Below are positions 1 to 7,369 of a DNA stretch of 16,008 nucleotides, piece by piece. Under the pieces are notes generated by a model, which was not told where the DNA came from, searched no databases, and was given only the letters and a program-made list of their open reading frames with translations. Source of the stretch: Candidatus Thorarchaeota archaeon (GTDB lineage Archaea; Asgardarchaeota; Thorarchaeia; Thorarchaeales; Thorarchaeaceae); the NCBI GenBank assembly GCA_011365025.1, contig RDOF01000054.1, positions 1 through 16,008 on the forward strand, in the 5' to 3' direction. The position numbers and the translations under genes are program-made. Each line of letters opens with the position of its first letter. The first letter of the stretch is position 1.

Positions 1-2100
1 GTGGAGATTACAGGATTCTACGATAGATACTGGGATCCCATGAGTTTGCACAACTCATCCGATGCGCTTGCTAGAGGCGTTGCTTCCTCATTCACCGCAC
101 CTAATGGCGCTGTTGGCTATGCCACCGAGGATGGGACGGATGTTGCAGGGGACGCGCTCAGCACGATTGCTGTACACAAGATAATGGGGTCTGGACATGT
201 TGTTCTTCTAGGTTTCGACATGTATGAACGTGAAGTCAACTGCGAACAGATGCTGGCCAACTCCATCCGACTCCATAGACATGTGGTCTTTGATGCGTCT
301 CATTCTCCATACGACACCATCTTCGCTGACTATAGTGATTTTGCTGATGACCTCGTTGCAGAAGGATTTGCCGTGTCCAGCATGGGCACCTTCGATTCTG
401 CATATTTTGCCGCATCTGAGGTTCTTGTATTAACAACAGGCACGACAAACTACACCATCGCGGAAGCAAACACCATTGAAGCCTTCGTTAAAGCCGGTGG
501 TGGCCTATTCGTGGCTACTGACTATGGCCCATACGGCGAGGAACTTGATCCAGTCACCGAGCGATTCGGTTTCATGCGAAATAAGACAAGTTATCTCACA
601 GACTCAGATGATACCATCGCCGGAGATTCATATAACGTATATGATGGCGATAATATTGCCAATCACTCAATCACACTAGACGTAAATCGGATAGAACTTG
701 ACCGACCCGGTGGATTCCTTAGTCTTCCAAGCGGTGCCGTAACTCTTGCAACGACCGATTCGGACGGAACATCCACCTGGGCTGGTGATGGTTCCCCGGC
801 AGATGGAGTTCCGCTTGCGGCTGCAATAACCACCGCTGGGTTCGGACGCGTCGCAGTTGTATCTGATATGAACTTCATGGCTGACAATACCAATCCGGAT
901 GCGGATGGTGAAACAACCTACCATGACAGTGACAATGATGTGTTTCTTATCAACAATATCCGCTGGCTATCCGCGGCGGGAATAGAGGAACAGATAGTGC
1001 TGTTTGACCAATCAAACTCACCAATATTGAATTTGGCTGGCTCTTACTTCGACTTCGCCACATTCTTGACCTTGAATGGGTTCACCATTAAGTGGATGAG
1101 TACATTCTATGAATCACTTCTTAGTGACGCTGATGTCCTTGCGATAAGTGAGGGATACTATACAGTTGTCAACTATACAGCTGCAGACATCGTTGCAATT
1201 GAAAGCTTTGTCGTTGGAGGTGGCGGCTTATTCCTGCTAAATGACTGGGGTCAATATAGCTATCAAACTGGTCCTATCATCGAGAATTTCGGCTTGGTGT
1301 TAAATACCACTTCTTACCTAGAAGATAGTGACAATACAATTTATGGCGACTCCTACAACTTTTACGAAGGAGAGGATATCCTCAGTCATCCAATCACAAC
1401 CGGCGTGAATCGAATCGAGCTGGACCGAAGCACAGGCTTTGCTTCAATTGGTTCTGCATCACCACTTGCTGTGACGGATGATGATGGAACGTGCACTTGG
1501 TATAGTGATGGCTCACCAGCGAATGGAGTAGTTGTTGCTGCTGCAAGGGCATATGGAATGGGCCGTGTTGTTGTGATTCCAGATGTCAATGTTGCAGCGA
1601 ATAGTCTTGATGTCGACGGTGATGGCTTGGGTCAGATGTACGCGGCCGACAACGAGGTGTTCCTACGCAATGCTTTCCTCTGGCTAAGCGCGAACAGAGC
1701 TCCCAGTGTTACTGTGACCTTCCCGAATGGAGGCGAAGTGCTAAATGGTACTCAAGTCATCACCTGGAACGCAGTTGACTTCGACAGCGATCCGATGACC
1801 TTCGATGTGTACTACAGTGACAACAATGGGACGGATTGGACATCATTGGCACTTGGCTTGACTGTGCAGGAATTCTCTTGGAACACAACTCAGCATGATG
1901 ATGGCAACAGCTACATGGTAAAAGTAGTCGTTTCCGACGGCGAATTCATTGCCGAAGACACTTCTAACAATCCGTTTGAGTTGGACAACTTCCAGGGGTC
2001 TCAAGAAATCCCATTTGATCCAACGCTTCTGATAATCATCATTGCAGCAGCGGGAGTTGTCATAATCATCCTCATTGTGATAATGAAGAAGAAAAAGTAG
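1..2100 (+). CDS. Surface protein with tandem GIFT/DUF4350-like repeats, Ig/FN3-like domain and C-terminal membrane anchor (5' partial)
   Basis: Seen: the frame is open from the first base with no ribosome binding site, so the gene very probably begins outside the window; 699 residues are visible. Two long repeats with a period of about 237 residues span roughly 92-325 and 330-564. Each starts with a hydrophobic strand and FD, has a GGGLF turn, then TSYLxDSDxTI, GDSYN and NRIELDR, and ends in a GRV strand and a xxFLxN helix. Residues 1-92 look like the end of a third copy. Asp-rich loops (D-x-D-G) near 300 and 538 could bind calcium. An Ig/FN3-like domain (about 567-650) follows, with a stalk, a hydrophobic helix at about 675-695 and a KKKK end. 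Known: GIFT/DUF4350 domains share the class I glutamine-amidotransferase-like fold, without catalytic activity in most members. Inferred: type I membrane protein displayed outside the cell, perhaps for adhesion or as part of the surface layer. No catalytic triad was identified. The ligand is unknown. Confidence 0.8.
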   Translation: MEITGFYDRYWDPMSLHNSSDALARGVASSFTAPNGAVGYATEDGTDVAGDALSTIAVHKIMGSGHVVLLGFDMYEREVNCEQMLANSIRLHRHVVFDASHSPYDTIFADYSDFADDLVAEGFAVSSMGTFDSAYFAASEVLVLTTGTTNYTIAEANTIEAFVKAGGGLFVATDYGPYGEELDPVTERFGFMRNKTSYLTDSDDTIAGDSYNVYDGDNIANHSITLDVNRIELDRPGGFLSLPSGAVTLATTDSDGTSTWAGDGSPADGVPLAAAITTAGFGRVAVVSDMNFMADNTNPDADGETTYHDSDNDVFLINNIRWLSAAGIEEQIVLFDQSNSPILNLAGSYFDFATFLTLNGFTIKWMSTFYESLLSDADVLAISEGYYTVVNYTAADIVAIESFVVGGGGLFLLNDWGQYSYQTGPIIENFGLVLNTTSYLEDSDNTIYGDSYNFYEGEDILSHPITTGVNRIELDRSTGFASIGSASPLAVTDDDGTCTWYSDGSPANGVVVAAARAYGMGRVVVIPDVNVAANSLDVDGDGLGQMYAADNEVFLRNAFLWLSANRAPSVTVTFPNGGEVLNGTQVITWNAVDFDSDPMTFDVYYSDNNGTDWTSLALGLTVQEFSWNTTQHDDGNSYMVKVVVSDGEFIAEDTSNNPFELDNFQGSQEIPFDPTLLIIIIAAAGVVIIILIVIMKKKK

Positions 2101-2110
2101 CTTCAATATC

Positions 2111-2154
2111 GGAGTCGAGAGTAGCAATCTCTCGAACTCCCCTCTCTCTTTTTT
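2111..2154 (+). terminator. Hairpin followed by T-run after the surface-protein gene
   Basis: GGAGTCGAGAG (2111-2121) pairs with CTCTCGAACTCC (2129-2140), leaving one bulged base and a seven-base loop. A pyrimidine stretch then ends in six T (2149-2154). It begins 10 bases after the stop codon. Archaeal termination depends mainly on the U-tract, and both elements are present here. The terminator assignment is inferred from sequence only. Confidence 0.65.
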
Positions 2155-2358
2155 GACTTAGGGATGCATTTCACCAAGATTCAATTGTGTTCTTGCCTTA
2201 CTTTTGCCAATCCAAGCGTGTGTGGTCGTTTACATGCGGAAGAAGAAGTAAGGAATTTGCTAGTTGCACAAATTCGAGTGATTTTGACCGGATGTTCAGT
2301 CCTAGTTCATTTTCTTTCTTCAGTGCCAAAGACTCCCTTGAAACGTGTGTTCTTGGGA

Positions 2359-2370
2359 ATACAATATATG
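2359..2370 (+). promoter_or_regulatory. Possible TATA box for the NIF3-family gene
   Basis: The AT-rich stretch ATACAATATATG lies about 35-45 bases before the start codon at 2404. With the usual archaeal spacing of about 25 bases from TATA box to transcription start, this would give a leader of roughly 10-15 bases. No clear purine-rich BRE was verified, so this is a weak call. Confidence 0.3.
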
Positions 2371-2403
2371 GTGGTTCTGTTACTTCCTTGATGGCGGAAT
2401 CCA

Positions 2404-3234
2404 ATGGACACGGTAGAGATAATGCAAATTGCCCTAGATATGGCGGGTCTAAAGGACATCCCGGGCGATAGCGCAATTCATGTCCCTGGAAAAGATATCA
2501 AGAAGGTGCTTATAGGAATCGATATGGCAACTGCCGAATTGCTTCTAGCAAGGGAATTGGGCTATGATCTGGTAATCGCTCACCATCCTCCTGGCGGCGT
2601 GGCGCGAATCAACTTTGACCAAGTCATCCTTCTTCAAATTGATCAAATGATTGAAATGGGGGTTCCACCGCATATTGCTGAAAAAGCAATACAGGGACGC
2701 CTCGAAACCGCCAAGAATGCCACACACGTGAGCAATTATGACAGGATAATCTCTGCTGCGAAGCTTCTCAATCTGCCTTTCATGAATGTTCATCTTCCCT
2801 GTGATATCATAGCAAGAAATCGATTCATCGAGGTTTTGAGTTCTGGAGTTGCTGGAAAGGAACTGCCTCTGGTCAGCGATGCTATTGACATTATCATGGA
2901 TATCCCGGAAATGAAAATGGGAATGACAGAGCCAGCCATTCATGTTGGTAGCGCTTCGAACCGTTTGGGGCGGTGGGTTGTTGGCATGGCCGGCGGCACA
3001 AATGGGGGAGCTGGCGTCGCCAAGGCATACTATGACGCAGGCATCTCAACGGTCTTCTACATGCATCTGGCTGAAAAGGACAAGTCTGAACTGAGGTCTT
3101 ATGAAAAATCAGGGAACCTAGTGGCCACCGGGCATATTGCTTCTGACTCGGTCGGAATAAGCCCCTTTGTGAAGCGATTGGGAGAGGCAGGTTTGGAAGT
3201 CACGCCGATGAGTGGAGTGTATGTTCCAAGTTAG
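2404..3234 (+). CDS. NIF3-family (GTP cyclohydrolase 1 type 2/YbgI-like) metal-binding protein
   Basis: The 276 residues match the usual length of single-domain NIF3 proteins. Seen: the paired-histidine motif at residues 60-61 (LVIAHHPPGG), a second metal-site region NVHLPCD with H130 and D134, and a C-terminal GHIASD with H244 and D248. Known: NIF3/YbgI proteins form toroidal hexamers with a dinuclear metal site made of two His-rich motifs. Their biochemical role is unsettled, and the GTP cyclohydrolase label is largely annotation by homology. Oddity: the final ligand, commonly Glu, appears to be Asp here (D248). The ATG start is preceded by a weak purine-rich GGCGGA about five bases upstream. 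The gene probably has its own promoter, since a terminator lies upstream. Its stop codon overlaps that of the convergent kinase gene. The family assignment is good; the function is unknown. Confidence 0.8.
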   Translation: MDTVEIMQIALDMAGLKDIPGDSAIHVPGKDIKKVLIGIDMATAELLLARELGYDLVIAHHPPGGVARINFDQVILLQIDQMIEMGVPPHIAEKAIQGRLETAKNATHVSNYDRIISAAKLLNLPFMNVHLPCDIIARNRFIEVLSSGVAGKELPLVSDAIDIIMDIPEMKMGMTEPAIHVGSASNRLGRWVVGMAGGTNGGAGVAKAYYDAGISTVFYMHLAEKDKSELRSYEKSGNLVATGHIASDSVGISPFVKRLGEAGLEVTPMSGVYVPS

Positions 3235-4655
3235 GTAGCGCTATTGCCAATGGGCAGGACCATCGTAAATGCGGCCCCTGTATCCCTCGGGCAGTACTCG
3301 ATTGTTCCTCCATATGCCTCAATAATTCTCTTGCATAGATACAGCCCTTGCCCTCGTCCCTCATCTGAAATGCCCTTTGCGAAGAGATTGCCTTGCAGTT
3401 CTATCGGTATTCCTTTGCCGTTGTCTTCGAATGTTATTGATATCTTCTTGTCATGCTTTCTTGCTGATATCACTGCTTCTACGGTGGGATTTCCGTGTTG
3501 AACAGAATTTCGGAGTAGATTGGTCCAGACTATGGTTAGGAGCCTGCCTCCTTGCGTCCGTATTCCTATCACTTCCGGACTCATCTGCAGCTTCACTTCC
3601 AGCCCCGGGTGTGCCTGCAGAGCCAACCTCACAGCGCTTCCCAAGGAATCATCCAGCCGTTGAGGAGTTTCTCTCTCCTGGCTCCCAAGCATATCAAGCA
3701 AATTCTTCATGCGTTCTGATGCGCTTTGAGTCGCACTACAATAGGTTCGCAATTCTGAATCCTCCGGTAGAGCTAGACTGGCAAGTTGCGTTTGCGCTAG
3801 TATGATTTGAAGATCATTTGCTATATCATGCCTGAGTATTGATGCATAGAGGGCGAGGTCTCTATTCGTAGAAACTAGTTGGCGTTCAACCCTGATTCGT
3901 TCAGTTTCGTCAATAACAACGGCAATCGTACCTGCGATTATGCCCTCCTCATTCCTCCATGGAACCGCTGATACTCTCACATGAATTTGCTTACCATCAC
4001 TCCGTACCATCGTGAGTGCATAAGATGATGTAAAGCCCTCTTTCCGATTTGCTGTCTGGTTGAGAATAGCATCTTTCTCTTCATGGGGAACAAAGTCCAG
4101 TATATTGCTGCCAATTATCTCTTCTACCTCCATTCCAAGAATTTCCGCAAAAGCGCGATTTGCAAAAACAATGTTCTCACTGAAGTCGGTAATTGCAGTG
4201 CCCTCAGGAAGATTCTCTATCCACTCTCTATTTCTTTTTTCGCTCTCCTCCAGTGCTTTCACGATTTTCTTTCTCTGAGAGATATCCAGTTTCACTGCAA
4301 CATAGTGTGTTATTCTGCTGTCTTCATCAGCAATTGGCGCAATCCATGCCTCTTCGAGGTACTTTTCCCCATTCTTTTTCTTGTTTACAAACTCACCATG
4401 CCAAGTCCCGCCCGATGAAATCGTGTCCCAAAGGTCTGCATACACCTCTTCCGGAGTATCTCCTGATTTGAGTATTCTGGGGTTTTCTCCAAAGGCCTCT
4501 TCGAAGGTGTAGCCAGTAAGTTCGGTGAATTTCGGATTCACATACTCGATGCTTCCTTCCAAATTAGTGATGACCACAGTAGCGGGACTGCTTTCTACTG
4601 CCTTAGAGAACTTGATCAGCTCTTGTCTTATTGCTCTGGTGTCATCGGTCGCCAT
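3231..4655 (-). CDS. Soluble sensor histidine kinase with two PAS domains
   Basis: From the ATG at 4655 the protein has 474 residues. Seen: PAS/PAC domain 1 (about 14-126; VNPKFTELTGYT, then a PAC-type VAVKLDISQRKK), PAS domain 2 (about 141-251), a dimerisation helix with LRHDIANDL giving the phospho-acceptor H276, and a HATPase domain with the N-box NLLRNSVQHG (N383 or nearby), the G1 box DNGKGIP and the G2 box GRGQGLYL. No membrane helix or signal peptide is visible, so it probably senses an internal cue such as a cofactor, redox state or small ligand. No receiver domain is fused and no response regulator lies in the window, so it is an orphan kinase here. Start choice: a TTG four codons upstream (4667) directly follows an in-frame stop, while the ATG is preceded by a GGATGAG stretch, so I prefer the ATG. 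The inverted repeat at 4685-4717 lies just upstream. Confidence 0.88.
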   Translation of the reverse strand: MATDDTRAIRQELIKFSKAVESSPATVVITNLEGSIEYVNPKFTELTGYTFEEAFGENPRILKSGDTPEEVYADLWDTISSGGTWHGEFVNKKKNGEKYLEEAWIAPIADEDSRITHYVAVKLDISQRKKIVKALEESEKRNREWIENLPEGTAITDFSENIVFANRAFAEILGMEVEEIIGSNILDFVPHEEKDAILNQTANRKEGFTSSYALTMVRSDGKQIHVRVSAVPWRNEEGIIAGTIAVVIDETERIRVERQLVSTNRDLALYASILRHDIANDLQIILAQTQLASLALPEDSELRTYCSATQSASERMKNLLDMLGSQERETPQRLDDSLGSAVRLALQAHPGLEVKLQMSPEVIGIRTQGGRLLTIVWTNLLRNSVQHGNPTVEAVISARKHDKKISITFEDNGKGIPIELQGNLFAKGISDEGRGQGLYLCKRIIEAYGGTIEYCPRDTGAAFTMVLPIGNSAT

Positions 4656-4684
4656 ATTCTCATCCAACTAATTCCGGGAGATTT

Positions 4685-4717
4685 GGAAGTTGATTCAAAT
4701 TACAGAGAATCACTTCC
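4685..4717. repeat. Imperfect inverted repeat upstream of the histidine kinase gene
   Basis: GGAAGTTGATTC (4685-4696) and GAATCACTTCC (4707-4717) are complementary apart from one bulged T, with a ten-base spacer. It sits about 30-60 bases upstream of the kinase ATG. No T-run follows on the minus strand, so it is not a typical terminator. It could be a dimeric repressor operator or a hairpin in the 5' leader. Both ideas are inference. Confidence 0.5.
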
Positions 4718-4826
4718 GTGTCTTTAACACCGCTTAGTACAAGCAGTCAGTTGAGGAATTAATGCGCTCGGCATTCAGGGTTTTTTAACTCTTTACTTCT
4801 AGCCTAGTCCGCCTCTGTACGAAAAA

Positions 4827-5720
4827 TCAAAGCCCACGTAGATATCTTGGGCGTAAGTCCATTTCGTTTCTTTGCAGCAGGGCGGCATCAAGGGTGTCTA
4901 AGAGCTTCTTCTTGTCATGATTCAAAGTTCCCCGAAGGGGGAGGTAATTTGAGGCGTGATTGGTCCTGAATATGCAACTGCTCAGAGCTGTATGCGCTAT
5001 CATTGCCCGCAGTTCCTCAAGTACGTCGAAGGGCTCCATTGGTATGAATTCACCATCAATTGTCAATTTATGAAGAGGAGTTCCCTTGGGAATCATCAAC
5101 GTTAGCGCGCCAACATATTCGGGGTCGATTCGATTAAGAGCCTGCGCCGTTGCAATTGCATGTCGATTGGAGTTCTCTTTTCCTCCCAAGCCCAAAATAA
5201 CAGTTAGCGAGAGTGGTATTCCTGCATCTTTGATTTTCCTGCAGGACTGAATATTCTCCTCTGATGTCACTCCCTTCCTCGACCATCTAAGTAATTCATC
5301 GTCACCAGTTTCTAGCCCCAAGTATATAATTCCAAGGCCTGCTTCTCTCAGACTAACTAAGTCCTGAATTGATTTACCTTTCACATCCTTGGCGTATCCG
5401 TAAATTCCAACACGCTGCAAAGCTGGAAGACCCCCTGAAAGCACTTCAAGTGATTCCAGCAATTCGTCTGTGTCCATTGCAAGAGCATTTCCATCAGCCA
5501 AAAACACCCGTTGCACTTCATTTTTCGTACTAAGAGGTAGGAGATCTAGGTCCTTTTCAATGCCCTCTGCTCCTCTCACACGGTACTTCTTGTTCTTGTA
5601 GGAAACGCAGAACGTGCATGCGTTATGTGAGCAGCCTACCGTTGCCTGAAGAATCAGGCTACGGGCCTCGCTTGGTGGTCTCCATATTGTACCTTCGTAC
5701 TGAATCAGCATTATGCACAT
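4827..5720 (-). CDS. Radical SAM protein with a CX4CX2C cluster motif
   Basis: 297 residues. Seen: an N-terminal EGTIWRPPSEA segment, then the iron-sulfur motif C30-SHNA-C35-TF-C38, a GLETGDD strand near 135-141 typical of SAM binding, ILGLGGKE near 176-182, and a C-terminal ASNYLPLRGTLNHDK signature. Known: this combination marks a widespread family of short radical SAM proteins in bacteria and archaea, usually annotated only as radical SAM protein. A [4Fe-4S] cluster on the three Cys should cleave S-adenosylmethionine to a 5'-deoxyadenosyl radical. The substrate is unknown. The cluster loop is one residue longer than the canonical CX3CX2C, which I believe is normal for this family. No B12-binding or SPASM domain is visible. 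Two candidate ATGs (5720 and 5711) differ by three residues. The gene is divergent from tldD and co-directional with the kinase downstream, 171 bases away. Confidence 0.85.
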   Translation of the reverse strand: MCIMLIQYEGTIWRPPSEARSLILQATVGCSHNACTFCVSYKNKKYRVRGAEGIEKDLDLLPLSTKNEVQRVFLADGNALAMDTDELLESLEVLSGGLPALQRVGIYGYAKDVKGKSIQDLVSLREAGLGIIYLGLETGDDELLRWSRKGVTSEENIQSCRKIKDAGIPLSLTVILGLGGKENSNRHAIATAQALNRIDPEYVGALTLMIPKGTPLHKLTIDGEFIPMEPFDVLEELRAMIAHTALSSCIFRTNHASNYLPLRGTLNHDKKKLLDTLDAALLQRNEMDLRPRYLRGL

Positions 5721-5851
5721 CCTAGTGCTGGGACACAGCCACGGACTGCATGTCCAAATGACAACGGGCAGCGGAGTGTAAAAACATGGTGGTTCCTCAA
5801 TTAATGGCGTAGTATTTCTGCATCGGAGCTAGCGTTAAAGCCAATGCTCTT

Positions 5852-5868
5852 AAGGCGCAAGGTGCCTT
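5852..5868. repeat. Short hairpin in the radical SAM/tldD divergent promoter region
   Basis: AAGGCGC and GTGCCTT pair over seven positions, including one G-T wobble, around a three-base loop. It lies 58-74 bases upstream of the tldD start in the 205-base divergent intergenic region. It may be an operator or simply chance. Confidence 0.25.
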
Positions 5869-5925
5869 CACCCTTCACTCCGTTGAATGTCCCTCTTTCA
5901 TTCTGGGGCACAGAGGTAGGGCCAA

Positions 5926-7353
5926 TTGATAGACACATTGAAGGAAAGCGTGCATTATGGCGAGAGATTAGGTTCTGATTTTGTGGAATCCCGATTTGAT
6001 AATCTCACATTGCGCACACTCCAGAGAACTGGGGATAACTGGAAGGATATCCAAGTTAAATCCCGAATGGGTGTGGGTGTAACATGCTACGTTGATGGAG
6101 TGTCGGGATTCTCTTTCACAGCCAGTGAAGAGATGAAGGATGTCAAAGAGGCAGTCCAAAAAGCATTCAAGATGGCGAAAGCATCGGCAGCGGCGGCTGA
6201 GCTGAAACTCGAATTCGATCATGGCCCAAGCATCATGTCAAGTCCTGCAGACTCCTTGAAGATGAAGAAGCATCCCAGAGACTGCGATTTGGGATACAAA
6301 ACTGACCTTGTGAATAGAGCTGTTGAAACTGCAAAAGAGAAAGCAGAGAATGTTCGAAATATCAGAGGTCTCTATGGCGAGTTAAACGGAAGGAAGTTGC
6401 TTGCAAACAGTGACCAATCCGAAATAAACTGGGAGTTCAATGTGGTGGACCTGGTCTGTCTGGTCACTTCAATGGATGATTCAGGAAACATGGTATATGG
6501 GCGAGAAGGATTTGGTGGCTCATGGGGCTTGGAATACTATGACGCCAAGACGCGAACACCCGAATACATAGGAGAGATGGCCGCAAGCTATGCAAAGGGT
6601 CAGCTTAAAGCCAAGGCCTGTCCTGCTGGCAAGTTTCGGGCACTGGTTGAAAATGACTTGGTGGGGGTGCTTGCACACGAATCCTTCGGACATCTCAGTG
6701 AAGGGGATTTCGTGGTGTCAGGAGCTTCGCCGCTGGGTGGAAAAGTCGGAACTCAAATTGGCTCTGAACATGCAACAATAATCGATACAGGAATCCCGGA
6801 CATTAAGAATTTGGGAGGACTATGGCTTCCCTATGATGACCAAGGTATTCCCGGCAGCAAAACAGTAGTTCTCGACAAGGGGATATTGAAGCATTACTTG
6901 CATAACCGGGGAACAGCCAGCAAACTCGGCCAGAATCCCACTGGAAATGCTCGGGCAGTCCAATTCACATTTCCGCCAATTCCCCGTATGACAAATACAT
7001 ACTTCGCGCCGGGTGATTTAAGCGAAGAAGAGGCAATTGAATTGCTGGATACGGGGATTTATGCGATTTCTACGCTTGGCGGACAGGTTCAGATGAATGG
7101 AAATTTCCTGTTCAAGGCGGTGAGGGGATACTGGGTTGAGAAAGGTGAAATCAAACATCCGATTAGAGAGGTGGCTCTAACAGGAAATATCCTGGACTTG
7201 CTTAACCGAGTCGAGGGAGGAACGAAGGAACTGAAGATCTCCTCCGGGTATTTTGGTGGATGTGGGAAGGGTGATCAATATCCACTGCCAACGGGATTAG
7301 GTGGTCCGATGCTTGTAATGAATGAAGTCACCTTCGGAGGTCAGGCTGATTAG
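5926..7353 (+). CDS. tldD: TldD-like zinc metalloprotease subunit
   Basis: 475 residues, the usual TldD length. Seen: N-terminal alpha/beta domain with RMGVGVTCYVDGVSGF (about 47-62), the family motif HExxxH as HESFGH at 251-256, a long central barrel, and a glycine-rich GGCGKGDQYPLPTG near 444-457 holding C446. Known: in E. coli TldD the HExxxH histidines and a distal Cys bind zinc, and TldD assembles with catalytically silent TldE/PmbA. The complex degrades unfolded peptides, processes microcin B17 and degrades CcdA antitoxin. All three expected zinc ligands (H251, H256, C446) are present, so the subunit should be active. Start: TTG at 5926, with a well-placed GAGGT at 5914-5918 about seven bases upstream. 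Its stop lies 16 bases or fewer from the tldE start, so the two are co-transcribed and probably translationally coupled. Cytosolic: no signal peptide or membrane helix. Confidence 0.92.
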   Translation: MIDTLKESVHYGERLGSDFVESRFDNLTLRTLQRTGDNWKDIQVKSRMGVGVTCYVDGVSGFSFTASEEMKDVKEAVQKAFKMAKASAAAAELKLEFDHGPSIMSSPADSLKMKKHPRDCDLGYKTDLVNRAVETAKEKAENVRNIRGLYGELNGRKLLANSDQSEINWEFNVVDLVCLVTSMDDSGNMVYGREGFGGSWGLEYYDAKTRTPEYIGEMAASYAKGQLKAKACPAGKFRALVENDLVGVLAHESFGHLSEGDFVVSGASPLGGKVGTQIGSEHATIIDTGIPDIKNLGGLWLPYDDQGIPGSKTVVLDKGILKHYLHNRGTASKLGQNPTGNARAVQFTFPPIPRMTNTYFAPGDLSEEEAIELLDTGIYAISTLGGQVQMNGNFLFKAVRGYWVEKGEIKHPIREVALTGNILDLLNRVEGGTKELKISSGYFGGCGKGDQYPLPTGLGGPMLVMNEVTFGGQAD

Positions 7354-7361
7354 AAGGAGGT
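7354..7361 (+). promoter_or_regulatory. Strong Shine-Dalgarno site for tldE
   Basis: AAGGAGGT directly follows the tldD stop codon (7351-7353). It is two bases from the ATG at 7364 and eight bases from the in-frame ATG at 7370. The spacing favours 7370 as the initiator. The tight tldD-stop/ribosome-site arrangement suggests translational coupling, which would help a 1:1 ratio of the two subunits. Confidence 0.75.
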
Positions 7362-7369
7362 CAATGGAA

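Larger units (their letters stand above)
2101..2403. other. Intergenic region without a convincing gene
   Basis: These 303 bases separate the surface-protein gene from the NIF3-family gene. The first 55 hold a hairpin terminator. The remainder has short overlapping open frames on both strands, up to about 94 codons, rich in Cys, Ser and Leu, with no recognisable domain and no good ribosome binding site. I do not call them genes. A TATA-like AT stretch lies near 2361-2369. No tRNA-like cloverleaf was seen. Confidence 0.6.

Noticed and set aside
2164..2471. Overlapping open frames of 75-94 codons on both strands before the NIF3 gene
   Set aside because: Composition is unlike protein, there is no ribosome site or recognised domain, and they overlap each other and the NIF3 start.
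7322..7369. Earlier ATG for tldE at 7322
   Set aside because: It lies inside tldD and upstream of the strong ribosome site, and would add an Arg-rich stretch unlike the family.
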